Positions 28,101 through 36,810 of a DNA stretch of 64,000 bases are shown piece by piece. The position numbers and the translations under genes were made by a program. Source of the stretch: Prochilodus magdalenae (lineage: Eukaryota; Chordata; Actinopteri; Characiformes; Prochilodontidae); assembly GCA_024036415.1 (NCBI GenBank), contig JAMWET010006979.1, positions 62,001 to 126,000 of the forward strand. The letters run 5' to 3'. A model generated the notes under the pieces. That model searched no databases. It was not told the origin of the DNA and was given only the letters and a program-made list of their open reading frames with translations. The first letter of the stretch is position 1, and the number at the start of each line of letters is the position of its first letter.

Positions 28101-31100
28101 ATAAAATCCCTAAAAACCTATAATCAGTCTAATGAAGCTGTTTTAAATTCTCCTGTGTGACTGGAGTAGAGCAGATAATGCATACATTTTGTTGGTTTGC
28201 TTTGAGACAGGGCAGATTGCTCAATGAATGTCTGCAATCGTGGCTGTTGAGTCAGTCAGGTACGGCAATGAGGGCCATTCTTTTATAGGTCACATCCCTG
28301 GCCGAGCATGAAACAATCATTCGCATATCTCACAACGCCAAACCTATCCAGCCATTTTCATTCCTGTTGGTTGCTTTCATCTGGGCGCAATTATTTGTGC
28401 AACTATTCTTTTAATGATGCGTGTATATTCATCAATGTATCATTTGCGCATGAGCTTAAAATTAAGCCGGGCTATTTAATGGTTTAAAACATTCCTGTGA
28501 TTTCTTGTGTATTAATTCATATGTATATGTTTTTTTTTTCTTCTGACTCAATTCAGTTTTAGCTAAATGATCTTTCGTAGTGCAACTTAGTGGAAGGTAT
28601 ATAAAGATTTATTTCTTCATAACCTTGGCCTGTCACTTCTGCAGGTGTTTGGTCAGTTATCTTTTCAGATCCAAGCGATTATTGTCATATGGACAGAGAA
28701 ACAAGTAGTTGCACTGTACAATGAAATTCTTAATCCACACGAGCTTACGGACTACAAGTGCTAAACAATTACAATATAAATACTAAGTACTAAATAATAA
28801 GGAAATGTCTAGAGAGAAGAAAAATATATGTATGCCTATAAATTAGATTTTACAATATATGCTATATAACATGGAGAGTAACTTCCATGCATTTCTCTGC
28901 ACTTTGCAAAAGGCACACATAAAATTGAATCAAATGTGCAGGTGCTGAAAATGCATGTTGTAATCATTGCCCATGATAACTGACTGCAGCCAGCCACTAA
29001 AAAAGGAAATGTTCATTTAAGAATCTGATTCAATCTAAAGTTAAAACAGATCATCAGGAGACAATCTGGCAGTTCTCTAAATAGGACATATTCTTTTCAC
29101 TTCTGGCACTTCATTTATCAAAATAAGGGTTTTTAACCTTCGGGAGCCGAAATAAATAATACAGTCCTAACACAGCCAAACCACATGTTTAAACATGAAC
29201 CTAAAGATTCATATTCGGTCACTTAGTAGGTATTTGCAAATGTGCTTTGGGCAAACATGTTTTTAGCCAATGAATCCATAAGCAAATCCACAGTACAGGT
29301 AGTGTATAATCATAGTTATGTGCATATTAATGAAGCATTTGTGAGGTGGCAAGTGGAATGTGACTTACCGGAGTCTCTACATGCTTCAGAGGGAGCTCGT
29401 TACTGGGAGGCTGGAAAAGGTATAGGAAAGCAAGAGAGGGAAAGAAAAAGACGAGAGAGAGAGAGAGAAAAAACATTAGAAGTTTAATATCGATACTGCT
29501 CGATACTGTTGATCCGTCTGGGACTTGTGCACAATCAATTTAACTTGTCAAATGTGTGTTGCTCTACACTCACCAGTCCATATAGCATTATACAGATATT
29601 GGTATTGATATTTTACCCCATATGTATCTAACCTCAAGGTTTATTCGATCTGATGCAGCTATTATACTATACTATAGTTGCCCCGGTTGGGTGTTTGAAT
29701 GTTTGCTCTCTAAATCAGCACTACTTGCAACACCATAATAACGGTGCTGTCCCTGGGGGCTGTAGCACCCCTACATTTAAATGCAACTGGGTAAACAATA
29801 ACGGAATACTTACAAAATAACAGAACTTTAAAATATTTTGAGCAGAGAAAACATTCATATTTGGCTTTTTATATTAGCCATGCACTTTTTAAGAAGATAA
29901 TACGCAGTCCATTGTTCTCCAACCACTGTAAACATCTCTTAGATCCTAGACGTAAGATGCTAGTGCATACAGTCTGACTACAGCCCTGATAGCCACCTCG
30001 TATCATCTGATCCACCAGTAAAATCTTGTAGTTGAAAAAGTACAATGAAAATTCACTATAATTTGTATTTATGTAATAAATTAAATATTTTACCATAACT
30101 CCATTTACTCTAACTCTGCTCTAATAATTAGGACACTGTTGTGACTACTGTTGAGCGACTGGTAAGCAATGATGCGTTGAAATGGGTGAGTGAGAAAATA
30201 ATTTATACACCTCTACAAAAACAACCATGCTGTAATAAAGCAGAAAACACAACACTTGAAGGTGACAAGAAAATTAGAACACCGCTCCAAGTAAGAAAGC
30301 ATCAATTCCTTTTAAAAACAGTGCATGCAAATACAACTAGCACAAGTTGGCCTAGATCTCCCAAATGGCAACAATATCTGCCATGACACGAAAACAACTA
30401 AAACAAATTTTAGTTTATCCTACAGTCTGAATCAGAGCAAGCTCTCCTTCAAACGGGCCTTAACTTGACCCCAACCTCCAATGTTAGTTCTCACAATTGA
30501 AAAAGGTCACAAGTATGTGCTTAAAGTTTCCTGTGCTTCTGCCAAACCTGCTGCATATCAGTCAAACATTACACACTCGCAGTGTGAGCCAGATCCATTA
30601 TAACTTCTCTGCAAAGGAAAAGAGAAATAGAATGTTATCTCAAAACCCCTTCAGATGAGAGCTTCACGTGCCATATGTCAGTGTAAAAGGCTCTGAAAGA
30701 AATCACATCCACATTTAATGCAGGAGGCCCCACATGCATATCCAACAGACCAGTGCAGTGTTCTTTAGCTTTCATGAAATTTTTGGAGAAGAGGACCCAT
30801 CAGAGTGCTTTTTGTTAACACCACAACACTGGACATCTGGGCTTGTGAGGTGGCTAACTGGACCCTAGAGGCAACATGTGGTGTGGCCCATTGAGCCATG
30901 GTACAGGTTGTTTTGGGAAGGTGGTAGGGTTTCTGTGAGATGCATACCCTATGAAGCCAAGGACCCCAACTGTCAACAAGGCACTGTGCAGGCTGGTGCT
31001 GGTTCAATACTTGTGTGAGGTGTGTTCTCGTGGTATTGGTTTATTGGTTGCCATTGACTGATGCTTGCTATGTTTCACTGTTTGGTGACCATATGCAGCC

Positions 31101-34013
31101 CCTCATGGGCTCATGTACCCAAACACGATAGGATATTCTAGCAGGATAATGCACCATGCCGTCGGGCCCAAGACCTGGTTTGAGGAGCAATCTGGAAAGT
31201 TTAGAAGAATGGTGTGGCCTGCACAATTGCCTGACATGAGACCAATTGAGGCATTCCACTCTGATTATTCATTTCACCTTGCCATGAAGGCCAGTGTTTA
31301 ACCTCACTCCCAAGATAACCCCTCACGACTTACACAGGTGTTGGCATTCCCAAATATCCCCCGAGTTAATGACACATCTTTAATAATTTACATACTGCTA
31401 TCCCATGACATGCAGTATTTCAGTGTATTTGATATGCCCTCAACTTTTGCCAACAACAAAAACACACTGACCAATCACTGCTGTTGACATAACAATATTC
31501 AAAATGACAGAGCAGCTGTGTTCCAGCAAATAGAACTTTTTTTCACAAGGATGAGAATCTTCAAAACTAGCTCAAACTGGGCTACAAACAGAACCACTAG
31601 ACAAAATTATAGTCTGTGTGGAAGCTCTCAGAGTAACAGTTGCAGTCAGGGTCACAGCTAAAGCTTGTAGAATGAGGTGGACAGGTAAGATGCAGAGATT
31701 TCACTGGGGTGGTCCACTGCTAGGAAAAAACTAAATAAAATAGCATTATTGTATTAAAATGACATACAAAGTCATGTCTTGTTTTTTCTCCATATAAAAC
31801 TAACTTCAGTCATTTACACACAAATAAACAGCAGCACAACTACTGGGGAAAGTAAACTAAAAAGGCAAAACTATGTATATATAACATTAATTAGAAATGC
31901 TATTAATGAATCAAGTAAATTAAATGCATCACTTTTAGTGTACAATGTTAACATCTGATATAGACAGGCCATAGACATTATCCATTTAAGCTGCCTTCAC
32001 TACAGGTTATACATGAACGCTAGACCACCAGCTCTGTATAAGCAAACCTACAGCACATTAATATTAACACAGTAACTGTAAAAAATATATGACTATTATT
32101 ATAGCTGACTCTGATTATAGCTGACTGATTCTTAATAGTATAATTGTGTTATTATCGAATACTCTATTCATATTACACCTCACAGAGCAGCACTGCTGAA
32201 AATACCCAGTGCAGTCACTTACCTGTTTGTAGAAATTACCCTATCACAAAAAATGAGCATCATCAGACTTTTATTACTCATTGGTTTATTACTGATTAAC
32301 TTTTCACCATAAATCATATATTACTGATTCTTTATTGATACTTCATACTAGGATGACACAGGCCACTCCCTCCCATATCCTGGCTATACCTTTTTTTTAC
32401 TGTGCATTCACATGTGGGTGTGTTTTAAGGCAGGTCTTGTTGTAGTGTATGGGTGTGTATGTTGTCAAGCTTCTGACAGAAAACATAAAAATAGCACTAA
32501 ATATGTATTACAAGATTATGTCATATGTTTATATGAACAGTATTTATACTGATGCTGTGTTCTACAAGTTGCGGTGTGCCATGAATATAACTTTGATTGC
32601 AATAAAATTGTGAAATAAAATTAAAAGTACAATGTGTAGATTTTAGAGTGATATAATAGCATTAATGGAATATAACATAATATACAAAACTGCTTTTATT
32701 AGCATATAATCACCTGTACTACACATTGTTTTTGTCAGCTTAAAACAAGGCCTACAAATCAAGCAGGTCCTCCTCCTCCTCCAACAGAGGATGTCATACT
32801 GCACCGCCATGATCTACAGTAGCTCAGAATAACTAGAGAATGCTTACTGTTTCTGGTGTGGCTCAGGTGAAAACTCAGCAGCATTAATATACATACTAAC
32901 TAAACATATTAGAGATAAATAGAGATATAAAGGATATAATAAAAAAATAAAAAACAAAAATACACAAAAAAACACACAAAAATAGCACAGGACGGAAGAC
33001 AGAAATAAGGATAATCATGGCCAATCATTTTATGTTGTATGAATTATCGTCATGAAGGAAGCAAAAATACCTGGAAGTCACTGTAGGTTCTACTACATGC
33101 TTGGATGCAGGTACAGTTCCATAAATAAACCTTGTTGCAAGATCACCTGCTGTTATGTGTCTCACAAAACCTTTTCTTGGCCTTTTTTCATATGAGACCA
33201 ATTTTGGCACGGTCAAATCTGAACATGATCAATGAAAGGTAAAGGAAGACTTGATATTATAGTCCACATCCAGAAAGCAGCACGTTTTTCAGGGTACATA
33301 AGTATTTCCTTTATTTACTCTTATTAGGTCAAGGAAGCCTCTGGCTTCCCTGTTCAGGCCGCAAGGTAACACTACTTTTGGTAAGTTTTAAGTTTTGCAT
33401 GCTTTTTAATACTTGAAAAACCACCTAAACTGTGAGAATCAGATAAGATAAAGCTATTATTATTGAGAGAGAGGAGAAACTCAAGCCTCACTCCTGCTTT
33501 AGATGTAAAAAATATCCACAGGTTTTATTGACCATCCTTCCACTGTGGAATTACAACTCAGTGCTATGAATCTAAAAGGATGTGTAGCTGACAAGAAGCT
33601 ACTCACATGATACTTATAAATGAATAATTGTACCTAATGCGTTTTGATTAAAAATTAACCAAATGAAGGCCGGTGATTTTTGGACAGCACTGTAAGTCGG
33701 TGGTTAAATGTTAAATGTAACTGTAATTCTGATTTCTCTGCAGAGAGCAGCATGTAGAATGTAACAAACAGCTGATATTTAAGGGAAGGTAGATCTTCTG
33801 ATTGATAATAGTGTAAGAAATCAAAAGCAGGTAAAACACGTCAAATGTTCAGGAACGCATGTTGACAAGGCAAGCAAGGTTCCCGCAAGTCCTGAAAGTG
33901 TTTTTGAGAACTACATATGCACTGTACTGTATGCTTCCAAACATTTACAAAAACAAATAAGCATGGCATCTTACCAGCTCATAGTTAGTGGTCGGAGCAC
34001 AGGCTGTGGCTAC
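10082..34013 (-). CDS. tns1: tensin-1 (tns1), partial gene, 14 in-frame exons
   Basis: Tensins are focal-adhesion adaptors that link integrin tails to actin; the N-terminal PTEN-like and C2 modules help target the protein and bind regulators. The exons, in order of transcription, are 34013-33975, 29410-29369, 20067-20018, 19377-19206, 18807-18757, 18616-18494, 15566-15502, 15185-15102, 14186-14074, 13573-13513, 12818-12743, 12218-12089, 11938-11873 and 10198-10082. I checked every junction for AG/GT and phase; the joined length of 1189 nt encodes 396 codons plus one base. The product shows the C1 end (residues 1-13), linker (14-51), PTP-like domain (about 52-209), C2 domain (about 220-358) and start of the central region. 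Segments such as [19 protein letters not shown] and [12 protein letters not shown] point to tensin-1 rather than tensin-2 or -3 (recalled family knowledge). The 5' end and the SH2-PTB end lie outside the window. Which teleost paralogue (a or b) cannot be told. Confidence 0.95.
11873..11938 (-). CDS. tns1: tns1 exon: end of C2 domain
   Basis: This 66-bp exon encodes [20 protein letters not shown] and Arg. It is the last C2 strand; family members read DDRFPEYGKVEFVFSxGPEKIQG. Acceptor is gtttctacag and donor gtaagctg. Confidence 0.96.
12089..12218 (-). CDS. tns1: tns1 exon: C2 domain [20 protein letters not shown]
   Basis: This 130-bp exon encodes [20 protein letters not shown], then [20 protein letters not shown] and TFR. 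It holds the central C2 strands and the basic, potentially membrane- or partner-facing patch KCYHKRYR (inference). FTKNDL replaces the FGKEDL of mammals. Acceptor is aatccttcag; the donor gttcctct is weak (AGAG followed by GTTCCT), but the split Asp codon with the next exon confirms it. Confidence 0.95.
12743..12818 (-). CDS. tns1: tns1 exon: C2 domain [14 protein letters not shown]
   Basis: This 76-bp exon encodes [20 protein letters not shown] then KGDIL. It matches the tensin C2 strand [24 protein letters not shown] closely. On the minus strand a CT microsatellite lies a few bases before the acceptor ttttcgcag, lengthening the polypyrimidine tract. Donor is gtatagaa. Confidence 0.96.
12828..12864. 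repeat. GA/CT microsatellite beside tns1 exon
   Basis: A (GA)-rich run on the plus strand starts 10 bp from the 12818 exon boundary. On the transcribed strand it is a CT tract that merges with the acceptor. Confidence 0.9.
13513..13573 (-). CDS. tns1: tns1 exon: C2 domain [19 protein letters not shown]
   Basis: This 61-bp exon has 19 full codons reading [19 protein letters not shown], flanked by split Gly and Tyr codons. It is part of the C2 beta-sandwich and nearly invariant in tensins. Acceptor is gctgtcttag and donor gtaagttc. Confidence 0.96.
14074..14186 (-). CDS. tns1: tns1 exon: PTP-C2 junction
   Basis: This 113-bp exon encodes [20 protein letters not shown], then [17 protein letters not shown]. 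It carries the end of the PTEN-like fold and the first strands of the C2 domain; family members read YxxYFSGLLSGxIKMN and [12 protein letters not shown] here. Small differences from mammals are S to A in the FAGLL segment and M to I in KIN. Acceptor is tccatacag and donor gtaagaat. Confidence 0.97.
15102..15185 (-). CDS. tns1: tns1 exon: [17 protein letters not shown]
   Basis: This 84-bp exon encodes [17 protein letters not shown] and then [10 protein letters not shown]. It is the helical C-terminal part of the PTEN-like domain and is almost unchanged from other vertebrate tensins. The acceptor is gtgtttgcag and the donor is gtcagtac. Split codons at both ends (Ser in, Arg out) match the flanking exons. 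Confidence 0.96.
15502..15566 (-). CDS. tns1: tns1 exon: rest of inactive P-loop
   Basis: This 65-bp exon encodes [20 protein letters not shown] plus Ala, and ends two bases into a Ser codon. With HNK from the previous exon it completes HNKGNRGRTG: the Gly and Arg of the signature are kept and the nucleophilic Cys is absent. This is the known tensin-1 state, expected to lack normal Cys-based phosphatase activity. Acceptor is the poly-pyrimidine ttttttccccag and donor gtacagta. Confidence 0.97.
15567..18493 (-). other. tns1 intron with candidate enhancer
   Basis: This 2.9-kb intron separates the two halves of the P-loop. It has no coding signal. A relatively GC-rich block at about 16620-17060 carries a consensus RFX X-box and may be regulatory. 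Two short copies of a CATGCTGGGTATTGTAGTG-like motif lie at 16224 and 17738. Confidence 0.6.
16723..16736 (+). promoter_or_regulatory. Consensus X-box (RFX site)
   Basis: GTTGCCATGGTAAC fits the RFX X-box consensus (GTHNYYATRRNAAC) at every position and is near-palindromic. It lies in the intron that splits the P-loop of tns1, in a comparatively GC-rich block. Function is inferred from the motif only. Confidence 0.5.
18494..18616 (-). CDS. tns1: tns1 exon: WPD loop and P-loop start
   Basis: This 123-bp, phase 0-0 exon encodes 41 residues from [16 protein letters not shown] to NVVVLHNK. It contains the WPD loop (residues 124-126) and [18 protein letters not shown], nearly identical to tensin-1. 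The last three residues, HNK, begin the phosphatase P-loop; the position of the catalytic Cys of PTEN (HCxxGxxR) is Asn 158. Donor is gtgaccaa and acceptor attgacag. Confidence 0.97.
18757..18807 (-). CDS. tns1: tns1 exon: [16 protein letters not shown]
   Basis: This 51-bp, phase 0-0 exon encodes [17 protein letters not shown]. It corresponds to the conserved tensin strand NLSERRxDITKL in the PTEN-like domain. Acceptor is gatttcag and donor gtaagtaa. It joins HQQHYL upstream to VLDFGWPD downstream without a break, as in other tensins. Confidence 0.96.
19206..19377 (-). CDS. tns1: tns1 exon: start of PTEN-like domain
   Basis: This 172-bp exon encodes [18 protein letters not shown], then an ITERI-containing stretch ending SKHQQHYL. 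It opens the PTEN-like domain; the tensin hallmark is [10 protein letters not shown] followed by SFP and LREV. The acceptor follows a TG-rich tract ending gtggcag, and the donor is gtgagata. The internal Met at 19355-19353 aligns with the start region of short tensin-1 (MEDSCELDL), so a protein could also begin here. The plus-strand open frame over this exon is a shadow. Confidence 0.96.
20018..20067 (-). CDS. tns1: tns1 exon: GSTKSF basic linker
   Basis: This 50-bp exon enters in phase 0 and leaves with two bases of an Arg codon. It encodes [16 protein letters not shown]. Acceptor is tttaaacag and donor gtagatct. It matches the tensin linker that begins GSTKS and ends in a basic, Ser-rich stretch just before the phosphatase-like domain. 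The Ser/Arg composition looks like a phosphorylatable segment (inference). The completed Arg codon needs the A that opens the 19377-19206 exon, which fixes the frame of both. Confidence 0.88.
20168..20760 (-). mobile_element. Tc1-like relic
   Basis: The left edge reads AGTGCTGTGTAAAAGTCAGA, close to the CAGTGCTATGCAAAA-AGTCAGA terminus at 44746. The interior (T-rich on the plus strand, with poly-A-rich coding-like minus strand) resembles an N-terminal transposase region but carries no clear motif. Boundary at the right is uncertain. Confidence 0.4.
21420..21645 (+). repeat. Degraded common fish dispersed repeat
   Basis: GTCCCTCTTGAGGTTCTTCC, GAGTTTTTCCTTGCCACTTT and TCTCTGTAAGGCTGCTTTGT, then GACAACATCAATTGTAAAAG, are recognisable in order. 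I recall this block as one found in very many teleost sequences (usually ending in AAAAGCGCTATA-type sequence). The class of its parent element is not certain. Confidence 0.55.
23540..23790 (+). repeat. Dispersed repeat, copy 1 (pairs with 31230-31440)
   Basis: GATTATTCATGTCGCTTTGC, then a CAACCTCACTCACAAGATAA run, recurs at 31262-31318 as GATTATTCATTTCACCTTGC and CAACCTCACTCCCAAGATAA with an extra base or so. The order of blocks is the same in both. Copy 2 is attached to Tc1-like transposase remains, so this is probably the flank of the same transposon family. Confidence 0.5.
24587..24667 (-). CDS. tns1: Candidate alternative first coding exon of tns1
   Basis: Read on the minus strand, an ATG with G at -3 opens exactly 27 codons reading [20 protein letters not shown] then STGHLLK, ending AAAG with the good donor gtaggg. 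It leaves in phase 0, as needed to splice into the GSTKSF exon 4.5 kb downstream (20067-20018). That would give a tensin-1 isoform lacking the C1 region, with a basic Arg/Ser-rich N-terminus. The frame is open further upstream to an earlier Met, so the start is not certain. I do not recall a specific known tensin N-terminus with this sequence. The evidence is phase, donor, start context and location between two tns1 exons. Confidence 0.42.
25803..25832. repeat. AAAT microsatellite
   Basis: Seven tandem AAAT units in the large tns1 intron. Confidence 0.9.
28200..28460. repeat. Dispersed repeat fragment related to 5.6 kb element
   Basis: The stretch reading CATATCTCACAACGCCAAAC and then TTCATTCCTGTTGGTTGCTT parallels 5640-5710 (CTCACAATGTCAAACCTGCC, then TCATTTCTGTCATTGATTTA) and 385-425. 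It looks like the terminal part of the same Tc1-like family without transposase. Confidence 0.45.
28670..28960 (+). repeat. Common fish dispersed repeat
   Basis: TTATTGTCATATGGACAGAG, then GCACTGTACAATGAAATTCT and TTACGGACTACAAGTGCTAA with following AT-rich sequence, is a block that I recall from many fish genomes. Class and exact ends are uncertain. Confidence 0.45.
29369..29410 (-). CDS. tns1: tns1 exon: linker after C1 domain
   Basis: This 42-bp, phase 0-0 exon encodes [14 protein letters not shown]. The acceptor is a pyrimidine-rich run ending ccttttccag and the donor is gtaagtca. It sits where tensin-2 has a linker with LPPVELRRNTAPVRR just before GSTKS, and the next exon here starts with GSTKSF. 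It could be skipped without a frameshift. Sequence identity to known tensins is modest, so the call depends on phase and order. Confidence 0.75.
29434..29470. repeat. GA/CT microsatellite near tns1 exon
   Basis: A purine-rich run with (GA)8 lies about 25 bp upstream (in transcript sense) of the 29410 acceptor. The transcribed strand is pyrimidine-rich throughout the gap. Confidence 0.85.
30780..31440 (+). mobile_element. Highly decayed Tc1-like transposase
   Basis: Around 31130-31260 the plus strand gives [13 protein letters not shown] in one frame and [14 protein letters not shown] in another. These resemble the (Q)QDNAxxH and [13 protein letters not shown] blocks of Tc1/mariner transposases, in the right order and spacing. 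Stops and shifts interrupt every frame. The distal part (31230-31440) also matches 23590-23790. Confidence 0.55.
33600..33693 (-). repeat. Tc1-type terminus remnant
   Basis: The minus strand from 33693 reads CAGTGCTGTCCAAAAATCAC next to a TA, a typical Tc1 end. The opposite end and a transposase were not found, so it is a truncated or heavily decayed copy. Confidence 0.4.
33975..34013 (-). CDS. tns1: tns1 exon: end of C1 domain
   Basis: This 39-bp, phase 0-0 exon encodes [13 protein letters not shown] (residues 1-13 of the visible product). It follows a CT-rich tract ending ctctgcag and is followed by gtaagatg. The V-x-x-x-C pattern fits the last Cys of a tensin C1 zinc domain (KVxxxC in tensin-2), and YEL followed by PP continues the linker. 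The exon that should carry the remaining Cys/His ligands was not found in 34-64 kb. Because the length is a multiple of three, it could be a cassette exon. The assignment rests on splice signals, phase and position rather than on a long match. Confidence 0.72.
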
Positions 34014-34018
34014 CTGCA

Positions 34019-34055
34019 GAGGGAGAGAGAGAGTCAAAGAGAGAGAGAGAAAAAA
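34019..34055. repeat. GA/CT microsatellite beside tns1 exon
   Basis: Two (GA) runs separated by TCAAA start 6 bp from the 34013 boundary. In transcript sense they form the polypyrimidine tract of the 39-bp exon. Confidence 0.9.
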
Positions 34056-34186
34056 AGATCAAGCAAAAGTCAAGACAACTATAATTCAGGAAATATTTTT
34101 ATACATATTTATTTTAAAAGTGCAATATTTAAATTATTACTTTCATTTTAAAGACATTATAACTTAATCATTAAATCTTATAAACA

Positions 34187-35793
34187 CAGTGCCCTCCATA
34201 ATTATTGGCACCCCTGGTTAAGATGTGTTCTTTAGCTTCTCATAAATTGAGTTTTTTTTTCAAAATAATATAGGACCACGATGGAAAAAAAGAGTAAAAT
34301 CCAACCTTTAACTCAAGTGAATTTTAAGGGGGAAATAAAATCCCTGACTAAGGAATAATTATTCTTCATAAAATCACCTGTTCCACAATTATTGGCACCC
34401 CTAACAATTCTTAGGAAATAAATTTAATAAAAGTATTTCTGTCACTTCTACAGTAGTTTAGGAAGTTGATCAGAGTACGTAGGAACATTTAATTAGTAAT
34501 TCACAACTTCCTGTTTCCCTGGGGTATAAATATGACGTGACACAGAGGCCATTTCTCTTCAACATGGGAAAGACAAAGGAACATACCATTCAAGTAAGGC
34601 AGATGTGTGTTGACCTTCACAAGTCAGGCAATGGCTACAAGAAAATAGCCACTCGCCTACACCTGTCCATATCTACTGTCAGAGGAATTATTAAGAAGTT
34701 TAAAACAACTGGAACATGGCAAACAAGCCTGGACGAGGACGCAAGTTTATTTTGCCACCACACACAGTGAGGAGGATGATAAGAGAAATAAAAAGTTCTC
34801 CAAAGCTCACTGTTACAGAATTGCAACAAATGGTAGCTTCTTGGGGTCACAAAGTCTCCAAAACAACCATCAGGCGCTATCTACATGCCAACAAGCTGTT
34901 TGGGAGGCATGCACGGAAAAAACCTTTCCTCACTCACAATCATAAACGCAAACGTTTGCAGTTTGCTAAGCGGTACTGGGACTTCAACTGGGACCGTGTG
35001 CTTTGGTCAGATGAAACAAAGATAGAGCTTTTTGGCAACAAATGCTCTAAGTGGGTCTGGCGTAACACAAGAGCTGAGTATGCAGAAAAGCACCTCATGC
35101 CCACTGTGAAATACGGGGGAGGATCAGTGATGCTGTGGGCCTGTTTCTCTTCCAAAGGCCCTGGGAACCTTGTTTGGGTGCATGGCATCATGAATGCTTT
35201 GAAATACCAGGACATTTTAAAACAAAATCTGGTGGCTTCTGCCTGAAAGCTGAAGATGGGTCGTCACTGGGTCTTTCAGCATGATAATGACCCTAAACAT
35301 ATGGCCAAATCTACACAGAAATGGTTCACCACACACAGAATCAAGCTCCTCCCATGGCCATCTCAGTCCCCAGACCTCAACCCCATTGAAAACCTGTGGG
35401 GTGAGCTGAAGAGCAGAGTGCAGAGGAGAGGACCCAGGTCGCTGGATGATTTAGAGAGAATGTGCAAAGAGGAATGGTCAAAGATCCCTCTTTCTGTATT
35501 CTCCCATCTTGTGAAACATTATAGGAGATTAGGTGCTGTTTTTATGGCAAAAGGGGGTTGTACAAAGTATTAACATCAGGGGTGCTAATAATTGTGGCAC
35601 ACATGATTTGATGTTAAACAATTATTTCTTAATGTGGGATTTTTTTCCTACTGAATAAATTCACTTGAGTTAAAGGTTGGATTTTACTCTTTTTTTCCAT
35701 CGTGGTCCTATATTATTTTGAAAAAAACCTCCATTTATGAGAAGCTAAAGAACACATCTTAACCAGGGGTGCCAATAATTATGGAGGGCACTG
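34187..35793 (+). mobile_element. Tc1-like DNA transposon, full-length but inactivated
   Basis: This 1607-bp element has terminal inverted repeats of about 200 bp beginning CAGTGCCCTCCATAATTATT. Outer and inner copies of a motif like ATTATTGGCACCCCT on each side give the IR/DR arrangement known in fish Tc1 elements. The right end abuts TA; the left flank is CA where TA is expected, probably a point mutation of the target duplication. Inside is a plus-strand DDE transposase with a frameshift and a stop. The two inverted repeats still match almost base for base, so the insertion is relatively young compared with the other Tc1 relics here. Confidence 0.95.
34564..35573 (+). pseudogene. Tc1-like transposase pseudogene
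   Basis: The reading begins MGKTKEHTIQVRQMCVDLHK, a paired-like helix-turn-helix (STVRGIIKKF). Near 34718 an apparent one-base deletion shifts the frame to ANKPGRGRKF, the GRPR-like linker. The DDE catalytic domain follows with LWSDETKIEL, then [10 protein letters not shown], then [15 protein letters not shown], giving all three acidic residues (DD34E type). A TGA at 35244-35246 lies where a Tc1 Arg codon is expected, which fits CpG decay. The reading ends GGCTKY then stop, the usual Tc1 C-terminus. Two lesions mean it cannot produce transposase; it is an old selfish gene inside the tns1 region. Confidence 0.93.
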
Positions 35794-36305
35794 TATTTTT
35801 GATTTGAATAATTTTTGCTTTTTAAAATGTTTTTCTTTCATTGCGAGTAAACATTTTAACATTTTTTTTTACAATAATCCATATACAGGGAGCAAAACAG
35901 AGCTGACTGTGCAGAGCTACACAAAGACAGATCTTGAAATTCAAATAGTGAAACATCATTATTTATCCATTATCCATCAATTATGGTTAAACACAACATA
36001 GAAAATCACCAATCAAATGGTTATAGCTGATAACTGAATTGAGAAAAATTGATCAGAATAATGAAAAATTCTGATATCAATAAAAGACATGTTATTAATT
36101 GCTGCTTTAAAATATGTTGGCCTTATTTTGAAGCGATGGTCTGTTTTTACTTCATTAACTAACAACCTGGCAGCCAAAACACTGCTACTTACAAACCTGA
36201 CTCCAATTAATATTCACCAAAATCAGCACCCACAGGAGCTTTTAATCACAATGTATGTATTTTTACCTCAAATCAGCATATACATGACACTGTGGGTGAC
36301 TTAGA

Positions 36306-36810
36306 TTCAGTATAGAAAAAACAGTGTTCAGTATATAGAAACAGTTCTGTAAAAAGAGTCAATGTATAGAAATTGCCCTGTAAAAAGAGTCAGTATATAG
36401 AAACAGTCCTGTAAAAAGAGTCAGTGTATAGAAATTGCCCTGTAAAAAGAGTCAGTATATAGAAACAGTCCTGTAAAAAGAGTCAGTGTATAGAAATTGC
36501 CCTGTAAAAAGAGTCAGTATATAGAAACAGTCCTGTAAAAAGAGTCAGTATATAGAAACAGTCCTGTAAAAAGAGTCAGTATATAGAAACAGTCCTGTAA
36601 AAAGAGTCAGTGTATAGAAATTGCCCTGTAAAAAGAGTCAGTATAGAGAAACCTGGTAGAAATATTCAGTATACAGAAATTGCCTGGTAAAAAGAGAGAA
36701 ATAGAAACCACCTTGTATCAGTGTATAGAAGCCAATTGGTAAAAAGAGTGAGTATACAGAAAAAGAAAAAATAGTTAGTATACAGAAACCACCTGGCAGA
36801 AAGAACCAGT
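36306..36810. repeat. 31-bp minisatellite with two alternating unit types
   Basis: About 16-17 tandem units of roughly 31 bp. Type A reads CAGTATATAGAAACAGTCCT then GTAAAAAGAGT; type B has CAGTGTATAGAAATTGCCCT in the same frame. The best-preserved units run A-B-A-B-A-B-A-A-A-B (36329 to about 36640). Units then degrade to the right, with changes such as ACCTGGTAGAAAT. No open reading frame crosses it. Confidence 0.95.

Larger units (their letters stand above)
20068..29368 (-). other. tns1 large intron
   Basis: This 9.3-kb intron lies between the PPSNEL and GSTKSF exons. It contains a Tc1 relic (20168-20760), a degraded fish repeat (21420-21645), one copy of a dispersed repeat pair (23540-23790), the candidate alternative first exon (24587-24667), an AAAT microsatellite (25803-25831) and two other repeat fragments (28200-28460, 28670-28960). 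The remaining open frames look non-coding. Confidence 0.6.
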
